Below are positions 25,601 through 39,881 of a stretch of DNA of 64,000 bases, piece after piece; within the stretch, counting starts at the first letter, position 1, and each line of letters begins with the position of its first letter. The notes below the pieces were generated by a model. The model saw only the letters and a program-made list of their open reading frames with translations, made no database searches and had not been told where the DNA came from. Source of the DNA: Paralichthys olivaceus (taxonomy: Eukaryota > Chordata > Actinopteri > Pleuronectiformes > Paralichthyidae); the NCBI RefSeq assembly GCF_024713975.1, contig NC_091098.1:24048816-24112815 (forward strand), in the 5' to 3' direction. The position numbers and the translations under genes were made by a program.

Positions 25601-28600
25601 GGCGGCACTCTTCTCCAACACCAGCACAGATTTCCCATGCTCCTCCAGTCGCACTGTGTTGGCCTCCACATCCTGAAGAGCAACAAGCACAGATCACGAC
25701 TCCGTCAAATACAGAATCGAGTACATCTGCGAATCTGTTGCGCACAAATAGAAACAGTCCAAGTGTGGCTCACCTTGAGGATGTGTATGAAGTCCTGTTT
25801 ATCGACACGGAGGAAGTGGCAGTTGTCTTCTCTCAGGATGATGGTGGCAGCGCGGGGTGCGTCATTCAGCAAAGCCAGCTGCCCAAAGTCCTCCCCCTCA
25901 TGCAGTGTCGTTACCAGTCCCTGTAAACATGCAGTACTTTCAGCATCACATTACCCAAAGCAACAAAGCTGTTCACAAGTGATTCTTAGCTTTATTGTAC
26001 GGATCTGATTGGATTGTTACCTTCCCGTGTGTGATCACGTTCACGGAGCCTTTCCAGATGATGTACCACGAGGTGCCTTTGTCCCCCTGACTGAACACTG
26101 CATCACCAAAATCACAGTCAGTGGCAACAGTGGTAATGATATGTGCATGAAGTTCACGTTTTATATCCAAGTCTCTTACTTTACTATGTTTGCATAGTTT
26201 TATATTCAAGATTAAAAGTGCGCTGGCCAGAAAACTCTGGAGAAGAAAGTTTGATATGTGGACTAATAAATTAGAAAAATTAGGTTTACTTTGTCAAACA
26301 TTGAGGGACTCTAAATATCAATAATGTACATAATTTTCAACAGATGTGTCTTTGCTGTTGTTTTCACTTGTGCATTTGTTGCTGTTGTTGTGTTTGTTCA
26401 AAATCAATAAACAGAAAAAGGTGCAGAATGAGGATTAAAACCTTATGCAATCAGTCGATTAGATTATTCCTAGGTGGCTATAACTCTGAGAGCTCTGTGT
26501 TGTGTTGTGAAGAGGATGTTTTCTGAGGTAAAATGTCAGAGAGGCTGTTCCACTCACAAACTGTTCCAGCCTTGGCATGGGATTCAAAAACCAGCACGGC
26601 TGCCAGCTCCTTACGCACCTACAGGCACAACACAGCAAGAAATGAGACTCAACTGAAATCATTACTCTTGTTTCCATTGGATTACACTCAAATTGTTCTT
26701 GGTGCATTATTCGTCTGATTTTCTGATATAAAGCAGCTGGTATTATCGCTAATGACAGAAAACGTGAGAAACATTACGAGGCAGCTATTACGTTTTCAAT
26801 GCAGAGCATGTTTCTTCATTTAGCTTTGAATGTCAAAGGTTGAATCAGTAATTGGAGGATGGCTCACACTTAAAAACCTCTTCTGAAGAAAGTACTATAT
26901 AAGAAACCTTATGTGAGAAAACCCACTGATAAATCACAAAGTGACAGATTGTGCTGACAGTAGTGGTGACTCACCGAGGCGGAGAGATGAGCGGCAGCCT
27001 TAACGTGGAGCAGCTCCTCGTAGATCACCTCCAGATCCTCAGCACTCCTGTGACTGGGGCTGAACACACAGAAAGATGCAACCTGCATAAACATTACTAC
27101 ATCGACTAAATCCTGCTCTCCTGGCTCCTTTAGTCAATTTATGACAATATCATATGTGGCAATCACGACCCACTGTATATTCTATCATAGGTTTTCATGA
27201 TTCTTATATAGACGTTCAGCAGACTGACCATTTGCGTAGGATCATCGTGAGCAGAGCGTCAGGACCGAGCTGAGACAGCAGCGACAGACCTTCCTGCAGC
27301 TCGTCCTCCGATTCCCTCTCATTTGTGTTGTGGTTCAGGCCAAACTCGGAGTCTTGGAATCGGTAGAACTGAGTGTCCTTGTCATGAAAGTTCAACTCGT
27401 GTTTCACTTGAATTGATTGAGGCAAAACACACGAGAGGAAAAACAGAGTTAAATGTAGAACCCGACCTATTTATCGGTTGGCCGATAAAAATGGATTCAT
27501 TAATTTTCCTTTGGCTTTTGGGAATGGTGCCATTACGTAGTTCGTCCATGTAAAATTGTGTTTAGTTATGAATCCCATTATTATTTGTGCATGTACAATG
27601 AGCAATGAAATGTTTACCAAGCAGATTTGCATTTATGTTTACATTTGACCTTAATTTCTTAAAGCTAGTTCAATATATTTGGATCTAATTTGTTTTCTTT
27701 TTATTTATAGTTATTCATGATAAAGTTGATGGTTAAAATTTAAAATATCAATTTTTCATAAGGGTTTGATAGCAACATCTTAGAAATCATTGTAAAATGT
27801 ACTTTGAATATGTGTATCAGCCAAAATATCAGTATCGGAAATGTTTTACTCCCTAATATAAGAATCAGCTAACTAACATCGACCTTAGAATCAACTTCAC
27901 AAAGCTTCAGAATCACAAGATAAATGGAAATAAGTTGCAAATCTATTCTGAGTGATGCTCTTCATTTAATGATGAGACGTGTCCATCCTGATTGCAGTTG
28001 TCTCCTCCGGGAAGACGATGACTCGTCCTGAGAGCGTAAGTGTTGAGTGAACACTCGACTGAGAGGGAACAGATTTCAAACGGCTCAAGCACTTCGCCGT
28101 CTGAGACACCACAAACGTCTTTCCACTATCGTTCATTCCGAGGCATGAATATTGCTGTGGCTAACTTAGGTCTAGCAAACAGAAGTGGATGTGGGATGTA
28201 ACCAATCAGTTAGATGAAACAGTGTGAGGGCCACAAACACCAGCTTCTTCTTTTTATTTATTAATTGATGCTATGGAAACCTGAAGAGGATTTCAACAGA
28301 TAAGGTCAGCTTTAGATTGAAGCAACAGCTGCTGCAGGGGGACTCAAACCTTCCGTACATGAGGCACCTGCTCAACCAGGTGAACTCTTGTACTTTCAAT
28401 CAAGAGACAATTCCGCCAAACCTCTTACCATGAACAAGAATTCCTTCATCCACCAGGACCTGCCACATCCCAACGGCCTGACTTCTCCACTGGAGGCATT
28501 CGTTTTGTTTCATCAGCCAGTCGACGAGTTCTTTACCAGAACAACATTGTCTGGGAGAGAAATTAACCAACACATCAATTTGCATGTAATCTACGGACTC

Positions 28601-29028
28601 GTCCTCCTTTTGACATGAGAGAAATCACAGCAGCAGCTCAGGTACCTGTAGGTTTTGAGGTGATACTTTCTATCTCGGATCAGACCTGCGTTCCTCTCCA
28701 TCAGGACGCTGTACACGGACCTGGCTGCTTTCACGACGCGATCTGAAAGAAACTGGATAAACAAGAAACAAATGTTACTGAGCAGTTAAACAATCATCTA
28801 TTTTTTTTTATCACTTTCCTGTTTTAGTTCTGAATGTTTCATGTTGTGTTCCCTCCGAAGCGATGAGGAGAAAACGTGTGACAGGCCTGTTTAGATAAAG
28901 ATGGACATGCAACACAAACTGTCCTGTGTACTGAGACAGCCACCGCATGGAAATCATGTGTGAGGGTATGGACGTCAACAGCGTACATACCCACAGTGAG
29001 TGGAGATTTCTGTGGGTGTCGGACTGTA

Positions 29029-29073
<45 letters not shown>

Positions 29074-32000
29074 GCACAGACAGTTGGAGTTCCCAGCCTC
29101 TGCAAACTCCCCCATCTGCCACAAACTTTCACTTTCTGACCACCCTCAACTGACAAACCTTTGAACGCCCCTCGGTTGATTTCCCACTCACCCACTCACC
29201 CACGCACCCACGCACTCACACACACACACAGTCAGGTCTGCTCAGGTCAGGTGTAAAAACAAAAGGGTGCAGCAAGGGGTGCAAAACCTGTCAGCCACTG
29301 ATGCAGAAACGAGGCTTACGTAACAAGAGTGTGCTTTGTTTTCTGCTGTAATGCTGCCCGTCCTTTTTCAGGCCATTTCATGCTCTTTCTGCTTCAAAAA
29401 ACAAAACTGCCTCCAAATACCGTCCGACAACATTAAGCATCTTAATGATTGACAAAAATGTAACATTAATATTTCCCTCCTCCCTGCTAACACCCCCCTC
29501 CCCTTCCTTCTCCTGCACCCGGTCTTGTGATTCCACGAGTGACTCAGACTGTTGCCTGTTTGTTCTTTGGATTTCCCTGCAGGGCACTGCTGTTTGTCCA
29601 AGGCGGTGGTCTCTAAATTCACAGAGAACCCAACACACTCCATTTCCCTCTATTCTGTCTGGATGAGCGGAGTTGTGACAACGTAATGGAGCATGACGCA
29701 GAAACCAGACCTGCACCATCTGCCTCCTCTGGTTTCCCGCAGCTCGATCGGGTTGTAAAAACCTTGAGTGACCTTTGACTGACGCAGGGACCCCACGCCT
29801 TCATAACACCACAACACAAGCTCTGCTCTGGAGGCCCTGACGCACGCTCGTTAGATCCAAGTTCACGCAGGTCTGCTAATTATACTGAACAACTATAACA
29901 GACTACTGTGGGTAGCACTGTGTGCCACACACTTCAACCTATCATCCCCCACATCAGCCTGTTCCCAGACCTGACATCTGAAGTGACTGCTGTGCCCCGC
30001 TGGAGCTATGTTGTCTGGAGGTCACAAGTATTCCCAGGGGCTTGTTTCTCCCCCGGGACTCCCATAGTCCCATTCTCAGGCATGTCAACTCCAAATCTGG
30101 TTTTCTTGATGAGGCTATTTTCCATGACCTAACCCAGCTCTTAGAAAAGCAATATCAAAAGCCATATTTCATTCAGAGGGCTTGGCCTTCACTGGGAAAC
30201 CTGAACGATAAACTAAAAAATGTTTTTTACGGAGCCGTGGAGAAGCATCGGTCAGCGCTGTTGGCTTACAGCAAGGTTTGAATCCCTGTTAACCTTTCTT
30301 GTATGTTCTCTGTGTCTGTGTGGGTTTAATCCAGGTACTCCGTCTCCGACGGTAGGTGTGAAAATGGGCGTGGCCTGTGCAATAAACTAGGACTGGCTCC
30401 ACCTCCACCTTGAACCTTAAAATCATTTTCCTTGTACAAACGTTTGAATCCCGATGAGCCTTCCTGTGTGGACTTTGAAAGCTTTCCCTGTGTCTCCCCG
30501 GGTTTTCTCTGGGTTCCTCCCACGGTCCAAAATCACGCACATTTGGGTCGGGTCGATCTGAGACTCTAATGGATGTGAGAGGGAATCATTTATTTGTGGC
30601 CCTGAGATACGCTGCACCCCGCCCCTCGCCCTATGTCAGCTGGGATCGGCTCCCGCTTCCTCCTGCGACCCTCGAAGATAACAGATTTAGATAACGGATG
30701 AATTTCAGAGCTAACTGTGGTGAAATCTGTTGTTTATTGTCTGCGTGTAGGTTAGCTAATCATGTACAGGGACTATAACCCACCGGTGATTGTTCTTTTT
30801 GGGTCAAATTACAGCTCAAACAGTGCTGATGATATAAACTCTGTGTGTAGATGTGGAGCGACTGACACTGAGGTGTGGGTTTTACTGTTAATGTCATTTT
30901 ACAGTGAAGTGCCTACATTTTATAAACCGTCTTAAGACTACTGTTTAAAAGTTTATCATCAACTTGATATTGGTTTAGACTTTTATACGGGCTTACTCTC
31001 TTTACACAGCCTTTACAGTTTGTTCAAACACTTGTCAGCACAGCAGATGCTGAGTATCACACAGCTGTGACATAATCGATCTGTTGAAGAAATGATTTAT
31101 ATCACAGTAATCTTACGTAACTGGTCCCTCGTGGTTCAGTTTCGTGTGCTTGTCTTGTTGAGTGGAAAGATGATGAGTAATATCCAGCGTGTGTCTCCAC
31201 TGTGGGCGAGAGATTTTCTCTGTGGTGACCTCGTTAAGTTACAGTGAGATGCAGCTACAGATGAAAACAGTGTGAGTTGACAAGGAGCTTAATGCAACTC
31301 TGCAAACTTTGCTTTAGCTGTTTCCCCTTTTCTCTCTTTTTCTCTTCTCAATCCAACATGCTGAGGCAGACATCCACCCTTCCTAAGGTCTCGAGATTTT
31401 CTTTTTCACTGTCGCCATGTGTGCTTGCTGTTTGTGGGAACTGTCTGATTCCTCCATCCTCCTTCAAAGTGCCTTTAGATAATGTATGTTGTGATCTGTC
31501 ACTATACAAATGAAACTAAACTGAACAAAAGTCGAAGTTTATTAAAAACAATCAGTCTCGCTCGGTGCTATGAGAACGTGTGATGCTCATTAGTGACTTT
31601 TAAGATCTGGAGCCGACTCTTGCCGGGCAACAAAAAAACAAATCTCCGAGAGGTTAGAGACACCTGCATCCTGCAGACTCTAATACTCCATCCAATCTAT
31701 TTTCTCCCTCCAGCACAAAATGAAATTCTCAGGCATTGATTCTGTGGAGGCTGAAAGATGCTCTCTACTACTACTGATATCTACTTTCTCTCTCTGAGGG
31801 GGAGACAACCAAATAATAACCATCATTTCCACGTCAAGCCCTATTATAGGTGCTTTAAAGGTTCTCTCCTTTGTGTGCTGAGGGTCTGAGATACAGAGGT
31901 GTAAGGGGCCGGGGCCAAAGCTGAGGCCGGGGCCAGGTGAGGTAGGACTCAGGAGGTCAGGGGATGGTCATTTAACAGTGAATGCTGAAGAGCCCTTTAG

Positions 32001-32952
32001 ACTCCTTGTGACTGCGTGTCCCGCGAGGAATGTGTTTTTAAGACTCGCCTGAGTAGCAACGCAGGATATTATAGCAACAGAAGAACAAGTTCAGCAGTTT
32101 GAGAGGATGCAAGCGCTGCAACCCTAAATGATAGCAAAGGTCAGAGCAGCTCTGAGCCACCAGAGCAAACACAGAGGTGAATCAAGGGCAGTGCCAACCA
32201 ATGTTAACAACTGTGAGCAACTAAAGAGACAGATAAAGAAGTCGAGGAGCCTGATGCGCTTATAAACCTGATAATGACAGTAACACTGGGGTCTTGAATA
32301 AAAACCTCTAAAGGATATCACTTAATAATATTTAACCCTGATTACTAATAGTAACATTCAGCACTCAGATACGTCCTTTACATATTAATCAGAGGGTATA
32401 TATGGTTATTTAAACTCCTTTCCTGTCACTGCTGTTCAGAGCCGGAGTTGAAGAAAACCCACATCTACTGCAGAGTCATTCGACCTGGGAGTAAATGTTG
32501 ATAGTGTTAACAGTAGCATCTATTGCCATTGCAGACAAAAGCCAGATGTTAGCAGGTTGTTTGACCGGTGCTACAGGAGCGTGCATACCCACAGTGATGA
32601 AGTATGAATTCAAGAGATCTGAATTTTTATTTGGATCTTCACCAAACTGCACAAAAACAAAATCAGTCAATGTCCTGGATTCTTTCTTGACTCACATCAC
32701 ATCCTTCCACCAAGTTTCATGGTAATCTGTCAACAGACAAATTAACTTTATAACCACTAATAATTAACTCTGACAACCAAAGCTCATATTAATTAATTAA
32801 TGTTGCAGGAGATGATGTTTTGCTTGAGACTTAATGAATCACAGTTTTTCCCCTGACACCGTGTCTCTTCTAATGTCCAACAGGAGTTTAAAAACACAAG
32901 TGAGAACATTAGATTACAGTTCGCTGTAGGGAGGTGATGCTCCAACACATAG

Positions 32953-32990
<38 letters not shown>

Positions 32991-35900
32991 CACACATGAG
33001 CACACACACACGCACACACACCTGTTTCATCGTGTCCTTTGAATCCAGGGCCTCTGGCAGTGGAGTCTGGGAGAAACAGAAAGAGAGACGTTATCACCGC
33101 GGAGCCGTGTCTGCATATCTAAAACGCTCTGAAATAAAACAAATAACTTGCTCTGCAACAACATTCCACAGAAACAAGTCAGACGGAGGACTCACGATAA
33201 CCTCACTGCAGTTTGCACAAAATAAAAACACATATAACACAAGCTGGAGCGTCCAGATACGAAGAATAATCATTTTCTTTTCACTGGGATGAGGGTCAAC
33301 ACAAATACATTATCTAAACCTGTGCAGTGTTTCTATTGTCTTCGCTGTGGTGTGGGTGGGTGGTAAGAGTGTGTAATGTAGTGGGAGGAGAGAGCACATA
33401 GACATCAGCACGGGAACACACTCTCCATTAAGTGAAAAGGTTGCTTTTAACCACAGACTGTGCTTTTCTTATGAAAAAGCCTTTTGAAAATGATCTGCAG
33501 ACTGAACGCACTGCCACAGATACATCACTTTAATCACATGTTATTCCTGGAGACTCCCTTGCATGAAATCAGCACTGACTTAAAAACCTGCTGGCATGTA
33601 CAAATATTCAACATTCCCATGTCTGCACTTCGGCCCAAGTCGTACTTCCTCTTTGTTGCGTGGTTTTTTATGTTTTTATGATCCCCACTGTGTGCTTTTA
33701 CTGCCAAGTCAATAACTATCACTGAATATAATGCAAAGATGTATAAAGACCTTTTTCCAATGCAATTTATTATGAAACATTTCTCCCCTGATGAGGAGGC
33801 TCATATTGCAAGAGCAGAATTTTATTTACTAAAATAATATCTGGTTCTTTCTTTATGCTGCATCGATATCTTGCAAAAAAAAAAAATTCAAATACACAAA
33901 GTAAATGTGTAACTTTGCTTCACACAGATACAGACGCTGACTGTGTTGACCAGAGAGCTGTGATCAGTTCTTCTTGTCACTGACATACTTCAGTTCAACG
34001 AGTCCAGCCCCTCTGCAGGCGGACTGTGGCGTGTGTAGTTTGCACGACGCATCACATGATCAGTGCCTGAATGGAACATCGCCAGTACTTTTAAGTTGCT
34101 CATAAGAAAACTCATTAACTCCCACTGTACGTCTGTTACCGTGGGTGAGCAGCTTGACGAAACCAAAGCTGGGTTTTCACAGAAGCACTTTTTCAAGCCT
34201 CTGTTGTGATGTATCGCAGAGATTTATCAGTTATGATCAAACCACAAAAAATGGCGCCCACGCCCCCTGTGCAGACAAACAATGTGGAAATACCGGCGTC
34301 CTACAGATAAACAATTAGGAACCTCTATGCATGAGAGCTATTTTGCTCGCGCTTTGTGTCCTCGTCTCGTGGCTGGTATGCAACAGCATGAAGGACAGAA
34401 AGCACGATGCCCGGGCATCTACTAATGAAGACAACAAAATGAGCTCAGTTCAGTCCCTGTTAGACGTATCCCACTGTACGAGGCCAGAAAAGGAATTAGC
34501 TAATGCATCAGAGCCTGTTTAATTGGGCTCATTATTGACATCACACAATAATGAACAGAGAGAGAGGATCATTTTTTTGGGGGGGGAAGTACTGAACTCG
34601 TTTGAGTCTGGTTTAAAACGATCCAATGAACAGATCTCACTGATTTTTGTGTCAGTTCACAACAAACAACGTGGAAAAGATAATCACATGTTTGTTTAAT
34701 GTCAAGTCAGAGCATTTATTCATTTTATTGTGTTGTCCACACGAACTTTACACTTTTAGAAAAATCTTGTTAAACCGGCGAGGACGTCACAGTGGAAGTG
34801 CTCTTGTGTAATTTATGACACATATGATATCCTGAATAAACACAAACTCAGCAACTCTTGGTTGAAGCTGCTTCTGTGACATTTAAGAATAAACAGCATG
34901 TTACATTAAAGTGATCGTATGATATGTATATATATATATAAATATATATATATCATTTTATATAAATATTGCTGCTCTTATCCCAGAACATATTTGCAGT
35001 ATACTTTCTGTTTACAGTACATTACACTATTTCTGTTATATTTATCTATTTACTCTTTTATTCATTATTATTATTATTATTTTACTCAGTCATGGGCTGT
35101 ATGCAATGTACTTTGGTTCTATTGTGCACCTCACAGAAGCGTCTTGTGTATGTTCTGAATAACATAAAGTGAATCTTGAAACTTGATCTTGATCATTGCA
35201 CATAGTGAAAAACAACAACAGTATGTGTATTGTATTTGTAACAGCGTGACATTCAGGAAACAGTCAGTGGAGATTTACAGTCACTGAAACCCACTGATGC
35301 TGAAAAGTCAAGTAAATTTAGAAGCCCCGAGCCTCAGCGCTGCTCTGTCTTCCTGTGACCTGCGCTCACAACCTCCGCTCTGTGCATTCCTCTGCAAACT
35401 GGTGGTGAAGGTGAACAATACACAATACTCTATTAATAACAGGACTTTAATAAAAACTTTGTAGCTGAGTTACCTTCCTGCGTCCCCACACCCGAGCTGC
35501 GGAGACAATAGAGGAATAAACTTTGTTCTTTAAATATCTGCAGACTTCTGTGTTGGAGGAGCCTGAAGTGTGTCAGGAAGTGGAGGTGAGAGGAAGTGAG
35601 GTTAAGCAAAACTCACTTTTAAACACACTGCACCTCCTCTGTGTCATCATCACTTTCTCCACCTCATCTTCCACTCAGTTCCACAAGTTCAGATTAGATT
35701 ACATTAGACTGCACTTCGTCTTGCATCCACATGCCTCACATAAAAACATACAATCACACAAGAGAATGAAAAACTATTTCTACAAACATTATGCACAAAA
35801 ACAGACGACGTTGGATCGAACATTAAAAAACAAGCAGCAGTTCAGGTCCTTTCACATTCAGTGCTGTGACCACACTCAGGCCTGATGAGAGCTCAAACTC

Positions 35901-38900
35901 TGATTTACAATTTGACAGAGTGAGGAACAAAAGAGTCTGTTCAGCATGTGGGACTGTGAAACTTCTGTGTAATGGCAGGAGCTGATGTTCCCAGTATTAA
36001 CACACGAGGTCAGATGTTATTTTACCACCGGGGACGACATTCTGAGAGTGTGCACTGCTTGAAAACCAACAATCTTATCTTTGAGCAGATACACGTCCGG
36101 CGGTTCATCACCTGGAGATGAGATTTCCTCTCATGTTAGAAGGTGGTTGTCACTTTCTTATTTAAACATTCCCTAGACATATTAACAAATAGAAATGATA
36201 ATAATAATATTAATAATAATATATATTAATAATAATATAGCCTAGTTAATAAAATGTAAAAAAACAAACTTTAAAATCTGATTAAGAATCAAAGACACCA
36301 AATGAACACGAAGTTACCACTAAAGCCAAATGTTTGTATTATTTCAGTCTTCAGTAAATAACACACTTATATTCTGTCTGATTCAAGTAATTATACTTTA
36401 ATTGTCATTATTTTGTGTTAAAGTCATTAGATGAATATTAAAAAACAGGCTGTGAAGTTCTGCTCTTTTTACTCTTTACTCTCTATGATGATAAAATCAA
36501 TAATGGTCTTCATCACTACTCTCCTCTCCTCCTCCTCATCTACACACACTCTCTCTCTCTCTTTCTATGAATGCATCAGGTATAAGACCCAAACACTGAA
36601 GCAGCATTTACCCAGCTGATGCCTCGTATGGTCGGCGTCTCCAGAGAGGAGCGGTCCGGGAACACTTGGTAGTTGTGACTCCGAAAGAGATGCATCTTGT
36701 CTCAGATCACAACAAACAACAAACTTTCCCAGTCAGAAGATCTGCGGCAGGCTCCGGCGCCTCCGGACATAATCCACACACCACCACCGGCACCACCGGC
36801 TCCTTAGAGTCAGACGACGAGGCTGCACCGCAACTGTCTCAGCTCAGCATTCCGCATTTCGTCCTACAGATCCAAACAGGGCTCCGTGTAGTTCCTGAAG
36901 TGTTGTTGCTCAGTGTGGCTGTGTGACAGTGTGCAGCCACCACTCCCCCCTCGCAACCGCACACTTACCAACACTGTGCGCTCTGGGTGCGCTCTGGGCG
37001 CGCTCTGGTTGCGCTCTGGGTGGGCTCCACACTGACAGACGCCCCCCTCTGGCATTCTCCACCGTGTAATCAGCGGCCTTTAATGAAGCCTGACACTAAT
37101 GCACCTTGTGTGTATGTGGGCAGGTGCAGTTTTTATACATACAGCACTTCAGCAGGGGCGTGATTTTGATTTCAAAGGTTGTGGTGGCAAATTCAAAATC
37201 TTTTAAAACACTGTTCTTTGTCATCAGGCCACGTCGTCATAGCTGGGTTTAATCCGGCAAACTTAATAAAACCAAACAGACACATACAGGACGCTGGCAT
37301 GATAATAAACTACCTGTTCGGTATTTAATTTTTTTACCTCACACTAAACAGATTGTGGGTCAAGGGTATTTAAGGAGGCGTAATGTTCCACGCAGGTAGT
37401 GTAGGGTCTAGTTTGTTCAGTGCAGTTGTACGGAGCACAACACACGAGCTGCAGAACACTGCACACACACACTTATCAGGTCGTCCAGCTGTCTGGCTCA
37501 ACCGGGTCTGCAGAAATGCAGATAAACAGCTTCAAGGGCACGAGGCAGTCTATGTTGGAGAACAGCACCTGATCATCAGTTGTTTCTGTCATTCTCAGTT
37601 TGTGTTAAACTGTGACGTGTACCAATGACTGCATCACGGAGCCATACAACTCAGAACCTGATGGTGTGTTGTGTTGTCTGTTACTGCTGTTGCTTTGTTG
37701 CTCGTAGTTGATTCACTGACTTCATTTCTTTTTTGTGTAGGAAAGAAGCAGATGACTTACTCCCACCTTCTTTGGTGTCGAGTGTCTCTGTGGAGAGCAG
37801 ATGGATTTGACCAAGTTCTCCATAGAGAACATGGCTTGAACTGCGTCTGTGTAAAAAACAAAACAGGGGAACGATTAATTTCTTTAAGCGACTGCAAAGA
37901 AACATCAATTTGTCACTGATTAGTCAAAGCGAATACATGTGAATCTGCAGATTGTGAAATGTGGACAAGGGGCCCTGAACGTTAATGGATTTCTCATGCA
38001 ACTCTAGTTAGAACTGGATCGTGGTCAACTGTGTCTCGCAGGCTGGACATGTTATGGAAGACTTGTTTAAATCCCATCAATTGTTCCAGTGCAGCTCTGC
38101 CCTTCCTGTACTCACTTCAGTACCGGAGTCAACTGTTCACAAGACATTTATCTTGCTTTCCAAGCTCTGGTTCCAGCTCCAGCTGAAACAATGCAGGAGG
38201 GCAATGGAAACGATAGACCTGCCTGGTGCTCCTGTTTGTTAAAGACGTTACTGATCCTATCTTGGTGAGTTCTCAGTGTGCGCTGAGTGAACGACGGCTC
38301 ACAAAGCCGAGGGAACTCAATTTCACTTTAAATCACAAGTCTCATTAATCTCAATTGCATAACAGAACGTAGCTGCTTATAAAAAAAAAAAAACGGTGAC
38401 TTCTTACCAAGTTTAGTCCTCCGTGGAGTCATGAGGACGTTCCAATCCCAACTGTCCTAAAAGCCAATGTTAAAATTAAACAGGAAATCAAAGCAAACAG
38501 AAAAAACACACACACACTATTTTAAGTGCTGCTGATTAGCTCTCTGCTGGCTGGAGCTGTGTGACTCTCTGTCTCTTTCATTTGCCTCACAGGAACTCTA
38601 CAATTTCAAATTAAGAATGTACAGGATGAAAGAAGCTTCTCAAAACCTCCTCAGGGGAATGTGGAGACGATAAGTTCTGCTGATAAGAAAGAGCACACGG
38701 TCCTTTGATAGTATCTGACAAAGTGAGAATATCCAGAACATAAAAAGGGGACTTGTTTCAAGGTGTTGAAGGAAGTCGTGTTTCAAATGTAAAAGTCTTC
38801 AGCCACACAAAAGATCAATCTACAGTGGGTGGAGACAATCTCACGATTGATTTCTTAATAGAACCCGAAAATGTTAGAGCGGTAATTGCTCTGTGGCCCT

Positions 38901-38959
38901 GGGATTTAAATCAAAGCTTATTAATGCTGGTGATTTGTTGGATGACCTTGTTACCAGCC

Positions 38960-38991
<32 letters not shown>

Positions 38992-39803
38992 CACCTTTGG
39001 GGACAATTTCCAGTCTTTAAGATCAGTTAATTGGGGATTACTCATCCGACTGGGGACCACAGCTATGACCGAGTGGGGAACAGATGATTATGGGGTCAGG
39101 GTTAATGCCAGAGCAAGTGTTAGGGTCAGAAATGAATGTCACCTATGTTAAAAGGCTCATCTGGGGCTGGACGTAGTGAAGAGTTCACTTTATGTCTCTG
39201 GTCTACACTCATTTACGTCAAGCAGCTTTGTATCCCAGTCTCCGTCATAATATCAGTAACGTAGCAATGACTGCTGAGCATGAACGGGTCGGAAGGTCAA
39301 CAAACGGTCACAAAGCTCCATCACACAGAGGACATTACGTTTATCCTGTCCCAAGGTCACTTTACATTGGATGTGAGGCCCTCACTTCCCATCATGCTCG
39401 TCTGGTATTCTGAAAATAAATGCTGCCCTCTACTGAGAACTTCAGTGCACTGCAGCCCTCATCAAGTGAAGAGGATATTCACGTGAGCCTCATTCACATT
39501 TTCTCATAAATCCTCATGTTGTTAGACCAAAGCGTTTCACATTAACTGGTCCACTTGTATAAAGGTCTTCAAACACAGGAGGTTTGTTTTTGCACTTTAA
39601 TTCTTTTAAGTCAGATAATAATGTTTGTGTCTAAATTTGGGCCCCGGTCTGTCTCTCTCTGTCTTTCTGTGTTTATTTATGTGTGTGCTTCTATTTAGAC
39701 CCTCAGGGAATGGGAGTGGGATTTCCTGCTGCACACCTACGCCCATGGAACGGGTACTTTGCCAACTGATCTTGTTGTGCCGGCCTGCTGGGCACACACA
39801 CAC

Positions 39804-39881
<78 letters not shown>

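Larger units (their letters stand above)
28753..33021 (-). other. rapgef3: Large rapgef3 intron
   Basis: About 4.3 kb between the exons 33066-33022 and 28752-28646. I see no coding exon in it. It holds a TG microsatellite (29032-29072), an interspersed repeat with SINE-like consensus (30441-30703) and the CA repeat that abuts the upstream exon. Confidence 0.7.

Noticed and set aside
25490-26008. 172-codon plus-strand open frame
   Set aside because: It is antisense to rapgef3 exons encoding the cAMP-binding domain; its openness is a shadow of the real frame.
39000-39150. Telomere-like or retroviral motif around gttagggtcag
   Set aside because: Only one or two degenerate hexamers, no array and no coding domains.
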